64,000 bases of DNA from Annona cherimola (taxonomy: Eukaryota; Streptophyta; Magnoliopsida; Magnoliales; Annonaceae). The stretch spans positions 57,031,174 to 57,095,173 of the forward strand of contig CM059975.1 in NCBI GenBank assembly GCA_030490835.1, given 5' to 3'. Position numbers and translations under genes: made by a program. The notes beneath the pieces are model-generated. The model was not told where the DNA came from. It saw only the letters and a list, made by a program, of their open reading frames with translations, and ran no database searches. Of the stretch, positions 38,501 to 49,487 are shown piece by piece. Positions within the stretch are counted from its first letter, which is position 1. The number at the start of each line of letters is the position of its first letter.

Positions 38501-40915
38501 AGAATTATCCATCAACAGAGGCATCTTGGTAAATATTATCAGCTGATTTTTTTAGATTGTCATGTGGAAGATTCAAGTGCTCCTCATGGAAACATTTCTT
38601 AAAACATTTAACAAGATTTGTATTAAATTATTATTTTATTTAGAAATTTTTCTTTACAATTAAATTAAAGCTTTAATTTATACAAAATTTTATTAAGCAT
38701 AAAAATAGGTAGTGTTAGAATTTGCAGTACTTGTTGGAATCCAAAAGTAATAAATTTTTTCCTCAAAAAAAAAAAGCATAAATTTTCAGTGTCTCCTCAC
38801 TCTCTACATCTTCTCCTAATTGGTTATTTTTCCCTGGCATGTTAGCATTTTCAGTACTCGTTAGAATTCAAAAGTAACGAATTTTCAGTGTCTTCTCACT
38901 CTCTACATCTTCTCCTAATTGATCATGTTTCCCAATCATTCTTGCTTCCCTTTATAGAGAGGATCGAACTCTTCTTAAAACATCTTCCAACTATTGTCGG
39001 ATTCGGTATAGGACCTCTTGTCCTATTCTAATTTATCCATTTCATGGGAAAAGATATAACATTGAATTAATAAGAATAACTGGCCAGAAAGATTAATACT
39101 CATACAAGGCAAGGCCAAAGTTCCTACATTACACCAGGATAACATGAAGATTTCAGAGATAAAGACCACATTTTAGAGAGCTCGAATTCATTATAGAAAG
39201 TGCAAAGCAATTCTACCTTTTCAAGACCACCTCGAGAAGTGACCTCCACAAATAGTCGATGCAGGTCAAGCTCCTTTCCACCTATAATAGGGACCCTACA
39301 AATGAATGCCATTAGTAACCAAGACATAGCTGACTACACTAAGAAAAGAAAACAGGTAAAGATGGAACGGAAAAGGCAATTTAAATTATTGCCTAAAACA
39401 ATAGAAATGAGCATCCTTCTTGCAATGACTTAGCAGCACGACATACATCCATTTCTAGTAAATCCGAATTTGGAGCAAATAGAGAAATATCAAAAAAAAG
39501 GAAGCAAAAATTGCTAATTTCAGCCTGTTTCTGTTAAAAACACTCCGTACACTGTCAGATTCTTAAACTCATGGCACATTATCCATGGGCCATACTTTGC
39601 ATTTGACTGTCACATTATTTCACATAAGCTTATAGATAAAAACAATGTGGATGAATTCACAGCAGTCATAAGTTGTGATTCACAATCCATCTTGACTGAA
39701 TTATATCATATGTGGAATTTAATTTGCATGGATATTGTCAAACGTTTTTGATTTATTGATGCCTATAATCAACTATCTAGTTCTGACAAAGCACCAAAAT
39801 TTTCAGAATCAGAACAAGGAACATGGGCAGATTACTAAAACAACCCTCTCAAATTTCGCAGAATTATTGAATGCTAAGAGAACATCATATTGCTATTCCA
39901 GTATCAAACAAAAAATCAGAGTGAAAGGCCAACCATGCCTCCAAAATCCTAGAACAATGTTGAAGGGTGTGTCTGGGAAATGATAAAACTTTTAGATGAA
40001 AAACTTTTGGTATAAAAGTTCTTGAATTGGGAGAAAATGATGTGATATGGTACGGGTAATAATGAGGAATAAAGTTAAAATATATAGGTTAGTTGAATGG
40101 ACAGTTGTGTAGAAATGATTAAAAAGTAGGGCAGTTGTATGGGGAGATATGAAAAAATGATTAGAAAAAATATGACAGTTGTGGAGAATGAAAAGTGTTG
40201 TTTTAAAAAATTTTGGCATTAAACAAACATGCCCAAAACTTATCCAATGTCAAATATGTTTGGATGCAAAAATGCAGAAAAGTTTCCGTTTACAAAATGA
40301 AAACTTTCTTCAATGGATAACGTGTTGCCCTTTAACTTAGCAACTTAGTAAAAGGGCAGTAATAGGAAAATTTTGCATCCATCATTTGATATCCTAGCCA
40401 CCAAAAGTTTTTCTATTCATAATTTAGTACAATCCAATTCTAGCAGTTACAACATCCACTTCATTGCATGCCTAAGAACAGACTCCACAGAATGATACAT
40501 AATGATCCAGAGGATCATTTTATCGGATTGAATCAGAGTTGGTAAAAAAGGCTACAAAACATAGGTGATGGAATTAGTTTAGCCAATCAAAACTACCCTA
40601 TCATGTGCATGGGGCGACAAACCGTAAAACAAAAAAAAAAAACCCAAGAAAGAAAAGGAAGGAAACTCACATAAACTTTGTTCCTAAGGTTGAATGCAGC
40701 TTCTCAAGACTATCCATAAAAAGTTTGCGGTTGGCAACAACATCCTCATACTTGGCAAGGGCAGGAGGGTATGGGCAGTAATTTGGGGGAACCTCTCTAG
40801 CTACAGAGATTGGCAGCACAAGCGGAGCAGAAGAAAAAGAGCAAGAAACCGTGGCAGCAAGCTGCTGCCTCTGCCTAGTCCGACCTCCACCGCTACTACT
40901 GCTACATTCAGCCAT
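29553..40915 (-). CDS. HMGB15: ARID-HMG-box DNA-binding protein, HMGB15-like
   Basis: This is a nuclear protein that binds AT-rich DNA through an ARID domain and bends DNA through an HMG box. In Arabidopsis, HMGB15 acts in pollen and stress gene control. Six coding exons (minus): 40915-40671, 39295-39217, 32135-31976, 31892-31776, 30622-30222 and 29948-29553. All junctions are GT-AG and phases match, giving 465 residues, close to the Arabidopsis protein. The ARID spans about 55-155 (YPPALAKYEDVV, VPIIGGKELDLHRLFVEVTS, RWKDVTAVFSFP, LRKYYVSLLQNYE). A conserved segment GKFEHGYLVTVTVG is near 217-230. A basic run RRRRRRKK precedes the HMG box at 284-355 (HPKPNRSGYNFFFAEQHARL, MIGELWNNLSEADKAVYQER). 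The tail is acidic and serine-rich. An ATG six bases upstream (40921) has a weaker context than 40915 (A at -3, G at +4). The 7.1-kb second intron is full of repeats. No disabling change was seen. Confidence 0.9.
30680..30845 (-). mobile_element. tRNA-derived SINE-like relic in intron 4
   Basis: On the minus strand, CATAGCCCGGTGGTATCACA resembles a pol III A box and CCTGGTTTCGAATCTGG a B box, about 35 bp apart. This is the arrangement of tRNA-derived plant SINEs. The 3' end is not clear and no TSD was found. It lies within the HMGB15-like intron between exons 4 and 5. Confidence 0.4.
30945..31070 (+). mobile_element. Au-like SINE 3' fragment in intron 4
   Basis: GGGTAAGGTTGTGTAC followed by CCCCACCCCAAACCCCACA and TGTGTGGGAACTAAG resembles the conserved 3' half of plant Au SINEs. 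The tRNA-like 5' half is not recognisable on this strand. Confidence 0.4.
31205..31560 (+). mobile_element. RTE-type LINE 3' tail in intron 4
   Basis: With frameshifts, the plus strand gives RNEVILEDLKVRPIGDK, a WFGHV-like piece (SLVMLNESQK region), a VGGRRMRERPKK-like piece and finally CNRIHAAGPT-stop-VG. This is the C-terminal pattern of plant RTE-type LINE reverse transcriptases, followed by a GATGATGA-type tail at about 31550. It is opposite to the host gene and carries no 5' part, as usual for 5'-truncated LINE copies. Confidence 0.6.
33292..33580. mobile_element. hAT-like MITE copy 1 (intron 2)
   Basis: It begins AGGGTATATTTGGGAAGTGA and ends TGTAAACAAATTGACCC, a decayed form of the AGGGTGTGTTTGG...AAACAAACATGCCC termini seen in the copies at 39965 and 43239. 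The interior is shared with them (AAATGATTGAAAAGTA, AGGATAATTGTAGAGAGTGA). It is non-coding. Confidence 0.7.
33857..34222. mobile_element. Foldback MITE 2 (intron 2)
   Basis: This is an almost complete palindrome of about 365 bp. The left arm GGCTAAGCAAATGCTCCACT and CACCTCAAAAAA is answered by TTTTTTGAGGTGGGCTAAGC and ATTTACTTAGC. The inner arms ACACTTGTTTATCTCAGTGT and AAACCAGGTTTTACC are answered by GGTAAAACCTGG and TAGATAAACAAGTGT. In transcribed RNA this intron part could form a very long hairpin. Confidence 0.8.
35412..35600 (-). mobile_element. Copia-type LTR end fragment (intron 2)
   Basis: GATTGGTCTC near 35411, then AATCCAAGAGGGGAAGGATG, AATTGGGTCATTCAAAATTA and AGATTTAAAATCCCCTTGAA, follow in order the reverse complement of the last part of the Copia LTRs at 7593 and 54933. 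It is a decayed 3' piece in minus orientation. The right border is not defined. Confidence 0.55.
39965..40234. mobile_element. hAT-like MITE copy 2 (intron 1)
   Basis: It begins AGGGTGTGTCTGGGAAATGA and ends TTAAACAAACATGCCC, so the terminal inverted repeat is about GGGTGTGTTTGG/CAAACATGCCC. It is about 270 bp, non-coding and collinear with the copies at 33292 and 43239. This is the best preserved copy. Confidence 0.78.
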
Positions 40916-40921
40916 TATCAT

Positions 40922-43238
40922 TCAACCCAAATCTCACATTCACTGACAATGCAACAAAAAACAACAACAACTTAACAAAATAAATAAACAGAGCAACCAT
41001 TACATTCCCAAAAAAAAAAAAAAAATTCATTGCTAATCAATCAATCTTTCTAACCATAATCAATCCTCTCTCTGTTGAAAAACAAGAGAAAATAGGGGAG
41101 AAAAAAAAAAGATGGGCAACCCTTGCAGCCATATCCGATTTAATTGGCAAGCAGTGAACAAGATAAGAGTCGTAAGACTGCTTTCTGTTCTGTTCTTCCG
41201 TTGATAAAATATTTTTAAAAAAAAATTAAAAAGGCAATTTTTGAAACCTTTCTGTTCCATTCGCTTCAACACCTTCGACTCAGCTTTCAAGATTTCAAAT
41301 TCATATCGGCTTTCCCCCCGCAGACAAAACCAAATCATATCATTGGGATAGATAAAAAAGAAGACTTTTATTAATAAAGCAGAATTTAAAATTTAAGAGC
41401 AAAAAAACAGAGAGAAATACAGATGTATTACTGTTTCAAGGAACAGAACTTTTTCCATTATTCTCATCTATTTTAATGATGATGATAATAATAATAAAAT
41501 AAAATAATAGAACAGTAATAGTAGGAGGTATGGCAGCACAGAAGACATACCTTCCCGTAACATGGATTTAATGAAAAGAAAGAGAGAAGATGAACAATAT
41601 ATAAATATTTTTTCCCCTTTTCTTGCTTTCTTTATTATGATTATCTACAAGGAGAGGAAGGAAGACAAAGAACGGTAGAAATCCCACTAACCTCAAATAA
41701 TCTATCACATCTTTATTTTTTTTTTCTTTTTATCATATAAATATAAATAAGTGTATATAAATAAGGATTGGTAAGGGGTTATTAGATTAGAGGAAAGGTC
41801 TGTGGGAGGGCTAAAGGCTATGACGTGGCTTCCCTCTGCGTCCATCACTGTTCACATAAGTGGTGGTGACTGGAATAGAAAAATATTACGAGATATAAAG
41901 AACTTTTTGCTGAAAATGGACTCGATCCAATAAATTTTAACGATTTGGATGAGATGATGGAGAGGTGGGGAGGAGGGGGATGGATGCATATTGAAGAGTC
42001 ACCACCGTTTAGAAGCGCTGGTGGAAGAGCAAGAAGAACACGGAGTCCCCACCGAGGATACGTTTCGCGAGGTCCTTTTCGGGTGCAATGCCGCAAGTCC
42101 TGCTGTTTCTCTGCGGGAGAATAGAAATCTGTACACGTGCAGTAACAGACGGTTGGATTTTCACGGGACAGGTGTCAGAAAGTTCAGCTCTTCCGTCATG
42201 AAATTTGGATCTCTCTCCGTTTGCCTCGTCAAACCATGAATCTGACGGTTCGACGGCGATGGCAAGGCAGAAAAGGACACATGAACCCTCCCGTGTATGG
42301 CGATCCACCATTCTTTGAAATTATGTAAATCGGATTTTTTAATAAGCAGCTTTGTACGAGGATTGTAATGTTGTCAACCTGCAATTAACGGATGGGTTGC
42401 GGGCGTGTATGAAGTGAGGCTTTGGAACAGAGTAAAAAAATTAAATTTTCTTTTCTTTTTTCCCCTAAATGATCCTTGACTGGCTTCCGTCATAAAAGGA
42501 CGGGCGGTACTCGGTAAGCATTCCAAAACGCAAAATGGTAAAATTTTAAAGGAAGATGCTGGTTTAACTACATATTAATTAGGGAGATCCAAACCGTTCA
42601 TTATATCTAAAAATACATTTCAACACTAATTCAATTCTTATATTAGTGAATTTTTTGTAGCTCACGAAACTAAATTTTAAATACAGAATTTCGATTGATT
42701 TAATTTTTAGTGACAAATACTCCCACCAATGCAAAAAAAAAAAGTTATTTTACTTAAACATATATTTTTAAAATTAATGAACGGTTTGAATCTCGCTGAT
42801 TAATTCATTAAGCCCTTAAATCAGTGAATACTTTTAAATAGGCTGGAAAGATTGAGGACGAGAATTGAAGGACAGGGTGCAGATAGATGTGGGTGGGTGC
42901 CGTGAGCATCGTAACAAACATGAGCGGCAGCAGGCTTTCGTTCTTGAGCGTTATTGCGCTTTTATGATGCATTTATATTCTTTGACCCAGTCTCCAACAA
43001 CCAACCCCACGCGCGCGGCCACGCACTCATGTGAGATGATGTGAGGCCCATGACAGTGGCCTGTTTTCGCACACGGATTAGAAGCGAAGAACAATCCGTA
43101 TGGACCGTATCTCGCCCCTTGCGGTCAAGGCAAAGGCTCCACAATCATTTTAAGTCGTCCACAACAACTCGTGTAATACTTTAATTTTTGAAATTAATTG
43201 TTATAAAGTAAAATCTATTAATATTAACGTTTATATAT
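40922..43238 (-). promoter_or_regulatory. 5' flank and promoter region of the HMGB15-like gene
   Basis: The region upstream of the start codon has purine/pyrimidine runs. On the minus strand TTTTCTCTTGTTTTTCAACAG (about 41090-41070) looks like a 3' splice site and may mark a 5' UTR intron. TGACGTGGC at 41821-41829 contains an ACGTGG core of the bZIP/ABRE type. The stretches 41990-42310 and 42985-43140 are GC-richer than the rest, with the tract CACGCGCGCGGCCACGC at about 43008. No start site or coding sequence could be assigned. Short open frames on both strands have no recognisable domain. Confidence 0.4.
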
Positions 43239-43775
43239 AGGGTGTATTTGGAAAATGATAAAACTTTTAGATGATTAGAATTTTGTGGTGGAAAAGTTTT
43301 AAGTTGGAAAAAAAAATATAATATAATTGAGGTAATGATAAATAGTCAAGAGAATAAACTTAAAATAAACAGGTTAGATATATAATAAGTTACGTAGAAA
43401 TAATTAAAAAGTAGGATAGTTGTGTAGAAAGATGTAAATATATAATTAAAAAATAGGATAATTACGGAGAGTAAAAAATTTTAAATTGAAAAGTTTTAAG
43501 TTATGCTTGGTAAGTAAGTTTTTTGCGTAAACAATTTTAAACTGGTAGAAAATGATGTGATAAGATAAGAATAATGATAATGATTATAGAGAATAATGTT
43601 AAAATATAAGCTAATTCTATAGGTAGTTGTGTGAAAATGATTAAAAAGTTGAATTGTTATATAGAAAAATGTGAAAAAATAATTAAAAATAAGATTGTTA
43701 TAAAAAGTGAAAAAATTTATGCTTTTCAAAACATCCTCTTAATTTGAAAAGTTTTTGACATAAACAAACATGCCC
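43239..43775. mobile_element. hAT-like MITE copies 3 and 4, joined or nested
   Basis: An AGGGTGTATTTGG start at 43239 and a CATAAACAAACATGCCC end at about 43774 enclose roughly two copies of the family. The interior motif pair (ATGATTAAAAAGT and TGTGAAAAAATAATTAAAAA forms) appears at about 43400-43460 and again at about 43640-43690. The segment AAATTGAAAAGTTTT at about 43483 is repeated as AATTTGAAAAGTTTTT at about 43741, bracketing the inner copy. Confidence 0.65.
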
Positions 43776-45268
43776 ATAATATGTTTTATAACGAGAAGTA
43801 ATTCGATGTTGTTGACACCATGCAAGTCAATATTGCTACCACATTTTGGCCTTTTTTTATTATCAAATTGAAATTTAATCTATTATTTTTATTTTAAATT
43901 GTGTCACCAAATAGGGGGTCAAAGTTTTATGTGGTTGTAATTATTTTAAAATATTTATAAGGGCAAATCCCATGTATACCTACGTATTTTGCCTAAAATT
44001 TCACTTATACTTACGCTATTAAAAATCCGTTAAAGGGATTGTTAGCACCCTTGTAAAATGATAAAAAGCATATCCCTAATTATGATTGTATTGTTAAAAT
44101 TTATATCCAAATGAATTTTTGGCACTTTTACTGTGATAAAATCACATATTATTTGAATGTAAAAATTTTAGTTTTAAGCAAACTAATCTTAAATTATATT
44201 AGGGTGGCATATTTGTTATTTTACATATTTGCAAAAAATCATTGAAAATCTTTAATTCCTATTTAAAATTAAAATTATTATCAAAATTCATATTATATGT
44301 GGGGAATTTTTTGTTCGTTCTTATATCAAAATTATGGGCATATCCCTTAGTTTGACAAAATTGAAAACACCGTTAAACATTTCAATGAAATTATGGTTAT
44401 CCCTTAGAGTTTCATGAACATTAATTAATTTTTTAGATGAAATAATCAAATGTTCTCATTAGTAATAAATTTATTATCCTGATTAAATTGATTGTTCATA
44501 TTATCTTATTATTAAAATATTAGCTTTATAGGTATTATGTCTGTAAGATATATTTATTATTGAAACAATTTTTAATTCAAAAAATTAATGATTATGAATA
44601 ATAAACTTTATTACAGTGTATATTAAGTGATCAAACTTCTTTGTAACTAGATAACATAGAAGAGGTTTCATATAACCCTTTTATTTTTAAAATGTTGATA
44701 ATTGATATAAAATATAATATAATCATTGTATTTAATGTCATTTATTTTGCTAAGAGACCAAGTTTTATCCAAACTAAATATGTAACATGGTCACATTTTG
44801 CTTAAAAAAGATACATTCATATGTAAATTAGAAAAAATGCTTAGATTCATTAACATATATATTATAACGTAACAATATTTTATAAAATTATTTATCCATG
44901 TTGAAATTACATTTTAGATAGCTTAGATTTTGAAAATACTACCTAACCATTTTGTTACATTAATTTTTACACATTTATGGATGAAACTATGTATAAGGAT
45001 ATTAAACAAATGAAAGGGTTATCATGATAATATAAATGATTTTAAATCTACTAGATAAAATAGATTTTTTATTAACCAACAAGATATTAAAATTGAAAGA
45101 AATTACATAAAAGAGAAGTTTCATATAAGTTTTTTAACAGGGACTTTTTCATATAATACCCTAAGTATCGACAACAACGAATATATGACAGAACAAGGCC
45201 TGCAGGGCTTTACAGTTGCAGAACTTAGAAAATAGTGGTTGGATATGGTAGAGGTTGGATAAGTTGAT
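43776..45268. other. AT-rich intergenic DNA with a duplicated segment
   Basis: No gene was seen. The part at about 44690-45140 recurs at about 46745-47195. The sequence between 43930 and 44690 shows no recognised structure. Confidence 0.4.
44690..45140 (+). repeat. Direct duplication, copy 1 (about 450 bp)
   Basis: Shared landmarks with 46745-47195, in the same order, are TACATTCATATGTA(A/G)ATTAG, TTTATAAAATTATTTATCC, TTAAACAAATGAAAGGG, and the run from ATGATAATATAAA to ATTACATA. The copies are diverged by substitutions and small indels. They could be the two LTRs of an old non-autonomous element or a segmental duplication. Confidence 0.6.
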
Positions 45269-45989
45269 GTAGCACCCCCCCCAACCTACACGTGAACTAG
45301 CAATCGTTAGGGTAGAAATCTAACACCTCCTTAGAAACGATAATCATTGAGAGGTGGAAGAGAGACCACTTGTATAAGAATAACGTGCAGCAATGTTAAT
45401 ATCCGCAAACAACATTATAAATTTGCTGCATAAATCACTTCAAGACATCACGTCACGTTAACCCCAAGATAATTATCACATTTAATTAACTCTAGCATGG
45501 AAGCAAGGCTACAACCGATTAATGGAAATATATTAAAATGATTATAATCGCAATCTCCTTAGCCACACAGGCTATATAAGTTAATTCATAATCCATAATT
45601 ATAACTATTCTCCACAATAAATATTACAGGATTTCATAGAATACATCCATAGGATCATAACCAAAACAAAATCCACCCACACAATAATTGTTAAACCAGC
45701 TCCAGCCAATATTCAGAATATCCTAGCCTAGGGCTAGTGTTCTTGATAACCTATATATTAAAAACACAACAATATTTTTTTTTTTTGAAGTAAAATAACA
45801 TAAAAAATGAAACACATGAATTCGAACAAATTTAGAATTCGGAAAATTTAGTAAGTAGGTCATTTAGTAGGGAATACAATGTAGTTAAATCCATCAGTCA
45901 AAACACATCGAGAAATTGATTCTACACCAACCAAACCTATTCACGTTACATAACTAGCCAAATTGGCGTAACCCAAAGTCATCGGGCTC
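45269..45989 (+). other. Decayed repeat beginning TGTAGCACCCC
   Basis: TGTAGCACCCCCCCC at 45269 resembles the start of some Ty3 LTRs. It is followed by AT-rich sequence with no frame and no clear end. A poly-T run lies at about 45776. The identification is weak. Confidence 0.3.
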
Positions 45990-46339
45990 ATCTTTTGAAG
46001 CCGGCTTCGCGAGCCGGCCCAAAAATCTATTTTTTTAATTTTTTTTCATGGATAAATAAATCTAGGTGTATTAAATCTGTAAATCAAGTTTTACCATTTT
46101 GGATGTTTTTAAGTATTTTTTTAGATTTTTAAACACAGTGGCATTTCCGTAATTTTGTGAGATCAAAAAATTACAGAAATGTCACTGTGTTTAAAAATAA
46201 AAAAAAAATACTTAAAAACATCCAAAAATGGTAAAACTTGGTTTACAGATTTAATACAGCTAGATTTACTTACCCATGAAATTTTTTTTAAAAAAAATAG
46301 ATTTTTGGGCCGGCTTCACTGAAGCCGGATTCAAAAGAT
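45990..46339. mobile_element. Foldback MITE 3
   Basis: A 350-bp palindrome begins ATCTTTTGAAGCCGG and ends CCGGATTCAAAAGAT. The inner arms carry GGGCCGGCTTC/GAAGCCGGC, CCCAAAAATCTA/TAGATTTTTGGG, TTTTACCATTTTGGATG/CATCCAAAAATGGTAAAA and AAACACAGTG/CACTGTGTTT. The GTGTATTAAAT and TTTTACCATTTT parts are shared with foldback MITE 2 at 33857. The loop is short (around TGTGAGATC). Confidence 0.8.
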
Positions 46340-46744
46340 TAGGACTCCCTAAGTCATAGACATCATCAGATGATAATCTTGCGGCATATCTTTAACCACA
46401 AACTAAACACCGCTCAACACATAGTTATCTCATGGCCACACAACTCAACCAATACACGATTCCTTGGACTTTTGAGTCCAAATACATCTCATGTAACTAT
46501 ACGTTCATGTGCTACACCAACCACTCGTCAAATGCATCATGCCATGTCACACCTAACCAAGCATGCAAATTGCATCAATGCCACTGCATTCATCCTGCAC
46601 TTGTTCCAGCATATAATCCCTCAAAGAGCTTCATCTCCGCCTCAAGCTAATTGGCTGTTGTGGGGTCTCATCCTAATTGCGTGCCGGGCCCGCTTCAATG
46701 TAACCCGAAAAGCGATTCCAAGTAATCCTATCCATTTTCTAGAT
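46340..46744. other. Non-repetitive stretch without a supported gene
   Basis: An open frame of 128 codons exists on the plus strand (46370-46756), but its translation has no recognisable domain and its composition is not convincing. A second overlapping frame is open too, which suggests chance. Confidence 0.35.
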
Positions 46745-47195
46745 TTTAATGTTTGATAAAAAATTCAATCTATTCATTGTGTTTAACATAATTTTTTTAA
46801 CTAAAAGATTAAGTTTATCAAAATCCAATATGTGCATAGATCACGTGTGCTCAAAAATAGGTACATTCATATGTAGATTAGGAAAAATGTTTAGAGTCAT
46901 TCACATATGTATTAGAATGCAACAATACTTTATAAAATTATTTATCCCCATATTTATGATATTTTAGATGATTTAGATATTGAAATCCTACTTAAAAATT
47001 GATATTTAATATTAAATTATTTTATTACATTAATTTTATATGTTTGTAGATGGGGCCCATACGCAGTGATACTAAACAAATGAAAGGGGTTCCATGATGA
47101 TATAAACGATATTAAATACAATGGATGAGATGAATTTTTCATCAATCATCTAGACATTAAAAATGATTGGAGTTACATAGAGAGGAGGCTTTATA
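46745..47195 (+). repeat. Direct duplication, copy 2 (about 450 bp)
   Basis: This is the partner of 44690-45140 in the same orientation, about 2.05 kb away. It includes GGTACATTCATATGTAGATT, TATAAAATTATTTATCC and ACTAAACAAATGAAAGGG. The foldback MITE 3 lies between the copies. Confidence 0.6.
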
Positions 47196-48796
47196 GAAGC
47201 GCTCACAATTGCACGCACACTACTAATAGAATATGCGACTTTCAATACAATCATGTCACTCATAAGCCATGCAAAGTGAGACCCAAAGATTTTTCCCAAT
47301 ATGATTGAAGCATGTTCCTAAAAATTTTAGAAAGATTTTAAGATAAGAACGGTTAAATTTTAATGTATTTATTATTTTGTATTAGAAAATCCAAAATTTA
47401 GCCCAACTTTAAAAAAAGTTTTATAATTTCTATTCTTGGAGGGGTGTATTGTACATTTAAAAATCTAAACTAACAAATGGTTTGTTAATCGAAGTTTTTT
47501 GAAAAACGTTATTAGAAAATAGTGAAAATATATTACATTGATGACATTCTTGTAATTTTTCTATAATCATAATGTACTAACTCAATCTGAACACATTGAC
47601 TTGATGTGACATGTTAAATTTTGTACGATGAAATTATTGATCATCTAATGTGCCAGTTAATTTATCTAATATGGTTAACTTGTTGACTTTGACTTGGTGT
47701 TACAACAAAAAATGATGAGCTTTGAAATAGAAGGTAATTAATTCATAATTTAAATTAATAAATTGTTGAACAGTGTAGATGGTTAAAAACTGTGGCATAT
47801 GGTTTGGAGCTGGCGGGTTTGAATTATATATTGGTAAAAAATTAAAAAATTATTTTTTACCAATTAATGCATGTGGGTTCCATAAAAATAATTTTTAATT
47901 TTTAAAATTTAAAGTTAAATTAATTAGAGTTAACAATCAGGGAGGAGATCGAGGAAGAGGTGGCTTATAGAGATTATAGGGTTATGGTAGCTTTACAAAA
48001 TGGGATTTTAGGTGGGAGAAATAGTTGGTATACAATTTTGTGGATTGCAAGAAATGAAGAAGAGATTTTTATCTCTTCGTAGGTTGATAAATTGCTTAGT
48101 AAAAAAAAATTATTCAGAACAATTAATAGTGGGAAAGTATTTTTCTCTCTCTTGTTGTGAGTTACGTACAGTTGCATGAATAAATTGTTGAGTAGAGATG
48201 ATAGTTCATTGTAGATTTTTTTATTGAAGAGAATATTTAGATTAAAATAACTAATTTAATTATGGAAATTTTAATGGCTTGATTGAGGATTTTAGCACTA
48301 TTTTATATCTATTTATGAGTTTGGGCGGATGCACAATTTACAGATGTTTAAATATTGGTTGTTGGTGAATGTTATAATAAAACATAATAAATTATTTGAT
48401 GTTTTTAGTCCCGGGCAATTATGTTATTGTATATATACATAAATTAAATTCTTGTTATTGTATTACTCTTGTTTAAATGCATTGGTTGACAGTAAAGTGA
48501 TTGTTATATAATAATATTTTTAGCTTGGCTACGGATCAGCAAGAATAGATGCAGATATATAAGTAGAATTTTATTATTAGACGGAGCAGTGATAATTTAT
48601 TATAGTTGTAAATGGATCAGCATTATTCATATTTTATTAGATGGAATCATAGTTATCTCATGGTTTGGATGCAGACATATATAACATAGTAACCATATCA
48701 GATGGAAGCTTGGACCGTCAGTGGGTGTGGGTTTTATAATTATCATGGTTTGAATGTGTAATTACATAAGTAATTATGTAACCATATTTTCAATAA
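47196..48796. other. AT-rich intergenic DNA, nothing recognised
   Basis: No open frame of substance, no LTR termini and no clear tandem array were found. Sequence around 48540-48720 repeats GGATCAG(C/A) and ATTTTATTA(T/G)(T/A)AGA loosely. Confidence 0.35.
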
Positions 48797-48888
48797 CAAT
48801 GTATTGCATATGATATTATATTTTTGAATATAATATGGGAATCAATGTATTGCATATGATATTATATTTTTGAATATAATATGGGTGC
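48797..48888 (+). repeat. 46-bp tandem duplication
   Basis: CAATGTATTGCATATGATAT and the following TATAATATGGG are repeated with a 46-bp period at 48797 and 48843. The two copies are almost identical, so the duplication is recent. Confidence 0.8.
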
Positions 48889-48930
48889 GATTCGGTGTAC
48901 AGAGTTTACCCACAACACAGTGATAGACGA

Positions 48931-49487
48931 GTGTTAACAAATTGGGTTGGATGGGTTAGATTCAATCCTAATTCTAATTTATTAAAAAAATTTCAACCCT
49001 AATTTGTTTATTAATGCATCTAAAGAAAACTCAAACGTTACCCATTTATAACCTATTAATAAACGAGTTAGCGAGTTGTTAATGGATTTTGTACATATAT
49101 CAGAGAGAGAGAAAAAAAAAATCTTACTAACGTACTCACAAGTGGTAGTAGGAAGAACAATAGCAACGCTATAATAAAACAATAAGAAGACACTCTAGAG
49201 TCATAAAAACTAGAGAGAAAATAGGAAATCAAAATGGGAAAAATTAGGGTTTAGAAAATACGTATACCCATTTTTAATAGGTTGACTAGTTGAACAGTTT
49301 AAATGAGTTAAATAGGTTACTAAATGAGTTGATGGATTGTAAAATTTTAACCTTAATCTGTTTGTTTATTTAAATATTTAAATGGGTTGGTGGATCATAA
49401 ACTATTTATTCAAAAATCTCAATTCAAACTTATTTGTAAATGAGTTGGACAGGCGAGTTGACGGGTTGACGATGGTCATTAACACTT
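48931..49487. mobile_element. Candidate hAT-like non-autonomous element
   Basis: AGTGTTAACAAATTGGGTTGG at the left and GGTTGACGATGGTCATTAACACT at the right give a short inverted repeat (AGTGTTAA/TTAACACT). The interior repeats GGGTTGG, GAGTT and AGGTTGACTAG motifs typical of some plant hAT MITEs. No coding capacity and no certain TSD were seen. Confidence 0.4.

Larger units (their letters stand above)
32136..39216 (-). other. Intron 2 of the HMGB15-like gene, 7.1 kb
   Basis: The donor is AAG|GTAGAA at 39217/39216 and the acceptor TTCACCAG|GTCATAAG at 32136/32135. Its size comes at least partly from inserted repeats: a hAT-like MITE (33292-33580), a foldback MITE (33857-34222) and a Copia LTR fragment (35412-35600). 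Long poly-T runs on the plus strand lie at about 33689-33711 and 38311-38328. At about 38748-38915, two copies of GTGTC(T)TCTCACTCTCTAC with flanking TTCAGTACT(C)GTT form a short direct duplication. No other gene is supported within it. Confidence 0.75.

Noticed and set aside
42009..42311. Overlapping open frames on both strands in the GC-richer upstream region
   Set aside because: No recognisable protein similarity. The region is better explained as upstream promoter sequence.
43496..43738. An exact 8-bp TSD proving nested MITE insertion
   Set aside because: A direct repeat AA(A/T)TTGAAAAGTTTT brackets the inner copy, but it is part of the family's own end sequence, so nesting versus tandem duplication cannot be decided by eye.
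46370..46756. 128-codon plus-strand open frame as a novel gene
   Set aside because: No domain was recognised, another frame overlaps and it lies amid decayed repeats. Without transcript evidence it is not supported.
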